Below are positions 59,536 to 64,000 of a DNA stretch of 64,000 nucleotides, one piece after another. Below the pieces are notes generated by a model. That model ran no database searches. It was not told the origin of the DNA and worked only from the letters and a program-made list of their open reading frames with translations. Made by a program: the position numbers and the translations under genes. Location: positions 3,954,847 to 4,018,846 of the forward strand of contig JASKMD010000016.1 in the NCBI GenBank assembly GCA_030144725.1. The letters run 5' to 3'. Source of the stretch: Haematococcus lacustris (taxonomy: Eukaryota > Chlorophyta > Chlorophyceae > Chlamydomonadales > Haematococcaceae). Numbering within the stretch: the first letter of the stretch is position 1; each line of letters starts with the position of its first letter.

Positions 59536-59829
59536 TCAGTGGTCAGGCTGTTGCTCGTCTGCCTTCTGCTTAGTGGTACGCTGCGTCGGGGTTCTCGCGC
59601 GCGGTGGAGACTGGCCACGACGTCTCCGTCCAGTCCTGGGTGCTGGCGTGTCTATTCCTGGGCAAACTGGCGCCCCGCTGACAGTGGTTCGGCCTCTAGT
59701 AACGGTGCTAGCGCTTTCGGACATTGCACCTGCAGCGTGCAAGCCATTTACAACCGCCTGCCGCAACCGCTGCTTGGCTGTGCGGCGATTGCACTGAGTG
59801 GCCCAGCTTGGCGTGCGCAGAGCTAGCAA
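59536..59829 (-). CDS. Arm-encoded small basic protein, right copy (tentative)
   Basis: 97 codons, minus strand. Same protein as the left-arm frame with an N-terminal extension (ALRTPSWATQCNRR). Points into the palindrome. Function unknown. Confidence 0.3.
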   Translation of the reverse strand: MLALRTPSWATQCNRRTAKQRLRQAVVNGLHAAGAMSESASTVTRGRTTVSGAPVCPGIDTPAPRTGRRRRGQSPPRARTPTQRTTKQKADEQQPDH

Positions 59830-60338
59830 CTACGCAATGTGCCTAACGTTGACGTGCGCCCAAGCAGGCTGGCTCACCTGCCTGGCCGGCACCGGAATCG
59901 CCGCTGTGAGCCCGCTTCCACTGTGCGATGGCTAGCTGGGCTACGCGGAACAGACGGGGCCCACTTGGGACATGTTTCCCTTTTTCGTCTTCTTCAAGTT
60001 ACCCAAAAACGTGCCATGTGTAACCGGGAGACCTAACTGCAAGCAACTTCCCGAGAAAGTCATTGAGTGATGATCATCCCACCATGGTTCGCAATATGGC
60101 TACCTCTCCATCCCTGGTTGATCGGGACAAGGGGCGCAGCGCAGATGGATGAAAGCACTGCCTGTGGCCTCAGCCCGGCTGGCTGGATTAGTGCCGGCTG
60201 GGAGCGTGGCAGGCTACAAGCACAGCTGGAGCGGGTGACACTGGGTTTCCCCGATGCACTGCGTGTTGATCTCAATTGTGTTCCCCCATTGGGTTTCCCC
60301 AATGCACTGCGCTTACAACCAAGCAAGCGTTGTAATTA

Positions 60339-61651
60339 GAGCATGACCCGGATTGTTAACCCAAAGCTAACATGGGTTAACCAAGGGAGGAAAGTTAACA
60401 AATTGTTAACACGACCGCCAGGTCGCGCTCCGCAGTCGCGATGGAAGGCGAAGCAGCCGCGACCCCAATCTTCGAACACGCACCCTTTCCGCGATGAAAG
60501 GCGAAGCAACCGCGACCTAAACCTTCGAACCAATGCACACACGCAGCCTTTCCGCGGCGCAGAACTACAGTGCTCGGCCGGTGTTTCACTATGATGTAAC
60601 TCTGCTTGGAGCAGGCCATGGCTGGTCGGCTGTAGCTTTGGGGGCGATTTTTTTACATGGCGACGAACAAGGACGCTATTGTCCCGGTAGTTGGGGTGGT
60701 GGCAAGGATTATGGCGTCAAGCATCGCAAGCGCAAATGCACAAAGTGCGCCGTGCAAGTCAGTCGTGCAAGTCAGTGCAGTCGTGCAAGTCAGGCTGCGG
60801 GGCTATTCAGGCTAACTAGTCAAGCACTCTCCGCACTAGCGGGACTAGCTAAGCATAGCGGGACCAGCTAAGCTCCGGGGGGCTAGAGCTCTCTATGGCG
60901 CAGGCTCCAGGAGGCACATTAGTCGATGCTAGGCGCAACGAGGAAGTAGGAAGTCGCTGCAACAAAAGGACCACAATGGCTGCGCGGCTTACTCAGCGGC
61001 TTGCTTAGCGGCTTAGAGGCAAAGCCCACATCAACACCAATGTTCTCAATGAAGCCCATTGCCTGGCTCTTTAGATGTCGGGAGCGTACTATGCTGCCTA
61101 TTCGATACCGGAAGACCTCTGCCAAACCCCCATCGCACTCCGGGTCGTCAGGGTGTTAGGCTCAAGGCGTTAACGTTACGTTAACGTAGTAGATAATGGT
61201 GTCGCGGGTCGTTTTAGGTGGTTGTAACAGGCGAGGTCGAGGCGCTGGAGCGTAACAGCTCGAGACCGAAGCCAGCAGCCGCGGAGCGTAGCGACGCGGC
61301 TGCTGGCTGAGGTCGAGAGCTGTTACGCTCCAGCGCCGAGACCGAGCCTTTTTCAACCAACTAAAACGGCCCTGGCGACTCCATTATCTAGTGTAATTGA
61401 GTTTTACGTAGGCGAAGCTCTATTGGCGCGGCGAAGCCGCGCAATGTGATGCTTCTTGTCACCTGCGATGGTGTTGGCCGGCTGTTACGTGTTCGTTGGG
61501 AGCACTTTTTGTTAATACACCAGGTCGCTGCAGTTAACGATTCTTAAAACGAGGTCTATTAACGATTACAACTGAGTAAAACTCAATTACAATTTGTTAA
61601 CCCACGTTAACAGGCCCAAACATCAGGATGTTAACGTTAACAGTCGTGCCC
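60339..61651. mobile_element. TIR DNA element 2 (1313 bp), sub-terminal GTTAAC
   Basis: Left end GAGCATGACCCGG; inverted right end GGGCACGACTG; TA on both sides (60,337-60,338 and 61,652-61,653). Multiple GTTAAC palindromes occur near both ends (about 60,354, 60,377, 60,394, 60,404; 61,172, 61,183, 61,596, 61,606, 61,630, 61,636). The right end carries CCCAAACATCAGG, as element 1 does (CCCAAAACATCAGG). Inside are a duplicated AAGGCGAAGCA.CCGCGACC unit (60,445-60,520) and a strong hairpin. No transposase. Confidence 0.65.
61241..61337. repeat. 97-nt strong hairpin inside element 2
   Basis: GGCGCTGGAGCGTAACAGCT at 61,241 pairs with AGCTGTTACGCTCCAGCGCC ending at 61,337; GCCAGCAGCCGCG pairs with CGCGGCTGCTGGC across a short loop near 61,284-61,294. 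The stem has only a few mismatches. Confidence 0.9.
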
Positions 61652-62088
61652 TAGTTGTAATAGATGTAGCCTGGCACCCCGCTTCACACGACTGCCTCTC
61701 TGCAGCTCGACTTCCAACAAAGGCGGTGACTGTAGCAGCGTGGTACAGCTGCTGGGCTAGGGAGGGAGGTGGGCGGGCGGGCGGGGGGCCTTTCACTTTA
61801 TTCGGTGCCCCTGAGGAGTATCTCACTCGCGCCGATCAAGATTGCGGGCTGCTCACCTACTCACGCAGTACCCACTCACGCAGATTAGAAGACTTGTTAC
61901 GCGACGGACTGATTTTCTACAAAAGGCTGTGCCGAGGAGGAACCGGCTGTAGTTGCCAGCGCCTGGCGGCAGCACCACGCCACACCTACTGCCATACTGG
62001 TGCGTTGACGGCAGAACCGGATCGCTCGTGCGCCGTATTTAACGCCGCTGCACGCCGTTGGATCATCGACGAGCCGCCCGATCTGTGA
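61594..62088 (+). CDS. Hypothetical open frame
   Basis: 164 codons starting inside the end of element 2. Contains DCGLLTYSRSTHSRRLEDLL and FNAAARRWIIDEPPDL, so the composition is not repeat-like. No family recognised, no splice or promoter support. Confidence 0.25.
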   Translation: MLTHVNRPKHQDVNVNSRALVVIDVAWHPASHDCLSAARLPTKAVTVAAWYSCWAREGGGRAGGGPFTLFGAPEEYLTRADQDCGLLTYSRSTHSRRLEDLLRDGLIFYKRLCRGGTGCSCQRLAAAPRHTYCHTGALTAEPDRSCAVFNAAARRWIIDEPPDL

Positions 62089-62461
62089 GGAGCTCAACTC
62101 ACAATCGTCGCTGCCAGACTTACTTGCTCCGATGTCATCGGAACCAGATGCTGCAGGCGACTTACTCGAATAAAACTGCCGACTGCCGGCTCTTAGCTAG
62201 TTAGCTTTCCTTCTGCGGTAGATAACGGCGTCGCGGCTATCACGGGCATCGCGAAAGTGTGCGCGACGGTTTACTTGACAGGCGGCTGGGCGGTGAAGTT
62301 TGATGGCCCTCGCCCTGCGCAGACGCAGCCAGGACGTGTCAATCCCGCTCGGACCATCCACCCAGCGCTACTCGGAGCTCATGACGCCACTGACGCGCCG
62401 TGGACAGGCACAACGCAGCAGCTCCACACCAAGACCGCACCACCTGGCAGCATGGAGGCGC

Positions 62462-64000
62462 ATGGCCATTGGTCTCCATGCGTTCATGCTGGTTGCATGC
62501 TGGCTGCCTGATGTGGCGGCATGGAAGACGGGTCGAGCCACCTGGTATGACGATGCTGCCTGGTGGGTGGGTTGGATGAAGTGCGAGCAGCAGCCAGATT
62601 CTATTGTGAACACACTGTCATAAACAACAGCTGACATCCCGTGCTTAAGTAGAGCACCTGCACCTCTTCAGCCCAGCTTGCATGAGCTAGTCCAGCCAAA
62701 CCCTCCCACAGCACTGCTTGAAAGCCCAGGTCGTGTAGATCAGACCATCTACTGCCCTCCGCGTGGCTTTAGTGCAGCCAGATCACGTGCTGCCTACTGT
62801 GTCCCTTGGGGGAGATCTGGGTCACTCTTCATCACACTGATGTGTCTGCACTGGCACTGTGCACCCACCCCCTGGCCGGCTGCAGGATGTCCGTCCACTC
62901 TGGCTCCTGCATGTATGGTGAGTAGGGCGCAGCCCCACCGCCGCCTGCACACCCCCAGCCTCTGGCCTGGGCAGGGCAAGGGCAGCTCACCATGGCCCTG
63001 CTCACCCCCCCTGCTGCCCTGCCCTGCCCTCCCCTGCCCTCCTCTGCCCAGGCTACTTGGGCAACAGGTTCGGTGGCAACCAGAACTGGATGGTGGCGGC
63101 TCTGAATGATGGCCACCCTCGCTACAGTGGAAGCTGCGGGTGGGTGGGGTGGTTGGGTGGTTGGGTCCTTGGTGTGAGATGGGAGAGGGTTGGGGTGAGG
63201 TGGCGCAGGGCTAGGCAGAGAGCTGCAGCTGCGAGTGTGATCATGCTGTGTTGGCTGATGTGGTGGTGTGGTGATGGTGTTTGGAGTACTGATCTGATGG
63301 ATGTGATAGCGGTGATGGTAGGTGTGTCCACCCCTGCTGTTTGTCAGCTGGTGGTGGGCATGGCCTTGCAAACCCTGTTGGCATCATGTGGAGGAATGGA
63401 CACAACTAGGTTGCATTGCCTGGGTGGTGGGTGGCCCTGACCTGAGCCAGCTGAGGGTAGCTGTAGGTGCAGGAGAGTGCACCCGCCCCCCTGCCCCACC
63501 CCACCCCTCCCCCTGCAGCTCACCTGCCTGCTGCTGCTGGCGGGGGCCGTGTGTCGCGCAGCCGCAGCAGCCGGGCGCCGGCCCAGCCTGCCTGGCCGTG
63601 TGACTGCCCTGGCCCAGTGTGACCATGTGTGAGGGAGGAGTGGGGCCACCAGGGCCGACAGCAGGACACCCAGGGCCTGGCAGGGAGGAAGGCAAGCAAG
63701 CATGCATGCAAGCATGCGAGCATGCAAGCATGTTGGCCTTTGGCAGAGCTACTGTGGTGTGCACAAGCTGTTCCAGCTGCCTTAGCTGGTGCTCTTTCTG
63801 GGCTGCCTCTGCAAGGCACTGCCACTGCTGCTGCCACGGCAGCTGTAGCACTCCCTCTTTGCTACTGTGCCTGCGACTTCTGTGCCCTGGAACGATGGCC
63901 TGGGATGCTGTGGGTGGTGCTGTGGGTGGTGATGGCCTTGACAGTGTGGGTAATGGTGATGCTGGCCATGACAGTGTGGGTGGTGGTGCACTAATGGTGG
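62462..64000 (+). CDS. Expansin-like secreted protein 3 (partial, 5' exons)
   Basis: Exons 62462-62562, 62886-62917, 63052-63139, then intron 3 to the window edge. The start at 62,462 gives a signal peptide (GLHAFMLVACWLPDVAA) followed by KTGRATWYDDAAW. Exon 2 gives HSGSCMYG; exon 3 gives RFGGNQNWMVAALNDG and YSGSCG. Intron positions and phases equal those of genes 1 and 2. From about 62,790 to 63,740, exons and introns are almost identical to gene 1 (30,400-31,380, inverted), whereas the signal-peptide exon differs. The remainder (RCY.IRC exon, HFD exon, Ser-Pro tail) should lie to the right. Confidence 0.85.
63408..63740 (+). other. Conserved intronic block in expansin gene 3, possible cassette exon 63519-63628
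   Basis: Same block as in genes 1 and 2: acceptor CCCCCTGCAG, 110 nt, donor GTGAGGGAGG. In the phase left by exon 3 it contains TGA. Followed by a GCATGCAAGC-type alternating tract. Confidence 0.7.

Larger units (their letters stand above)
55458..60045. repeat. 4.6-kb near-palindrome (large foldback element)
   Basis: Outer arms 55,458-56,350 and 59,300-60,045 are inverted copies with few differences (CAGTTAGGTCTCCCGG, ACCCAAAAACGTGCCAT and all between). Inner parts continue with inverted GCAGCAGGCTGCAG arrays and CCCTCCCAGCCCTGCCC/GGGCTGGGAGGG arrays. The loop (about 57,300-58,250) is unique apart from a tandem duplication. Each arm carries the same inward-facing open frame (below). A snapback transposon or a recent inverted duplication are both possible. 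Confidence 0.85.

Overview
The window looks like nuclear DNA of a chlorophyte green alga, most likely Chlamydomonadales (Haematococcus-like is my guess). The reasons are GC-rich sequence, genes broken into many short exons with repeat-filled introns, secreted expansin-like proteins with Ser-Pro (hydroxyproline-type) tails, eukaryotic retro- and DNA transposons, and an eye-level match to a 26S proteasome subunit. There are no bacterial operons, no rRNA and no convincing tRNA gene. Most long open frames are artefacts of simple repeats; the real coding capacity is small.

Layout. 83-8766 (minus): fourteen phase-consistent exons of RPN2/PSMD1, a scaffold subunit of the 26S proteasome regulatory particle; the C-terminal part lies left of the window. 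9.0-11.0 kb: mobile-element remnants. 12.66-18.43 kb (minus): exons of an unrecognised conserved protein, with two weaker candidate exons at 24.5 and 24.8 kb. 20.54-22.59 kb: a very homogeneous 78-bp satellite. 26.5-31.7 kb (minus) and 36.67-40.75 kb (plus): two head-to-head expansin-like genes. A third, cut by the window edge, starts at 62.46 kb (plus) and is almost identical to the first across exons 2-3 and their introns.

Between and around the genes is a dense mobile-element landscape. A very young, apparently intact chromodomain Ty3/gypsy retrotransposon (44,047-50,794) sits in the loop of a near-perfect inverted repeat. Two TA-flanked DNA elements (42,507-43,327 and 60,339-61,651) share one terminal plan but carry different sub-terminal palindromes. 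A TCA-flanked element with perfect 17-bp inverted repeats lies at 32,685-34,025. A 4.6-kb palindrome spans 55,458-60,045. At least four remnants, plus two shorter possible pieces, resemble the 3' end of TnpB/Fanzor-type elements, and two of them share a long conserved 3' tail. A 1.25-kb (GGGGC)n satellite directly follows a splice-donor-like site at 53.6 kb.

The most interesting points are: a Gag-Pol frame interrupted by a single in-frame TAG; an intronic block conserved in all three expansin paralogues that looks like a cassette (poison) exon; Fanzor-like tails that could hold guide-RNA sequence; and the paired DNA-element families with swapped sub-terminal motifs. All calls were made by reading; no database search was run.
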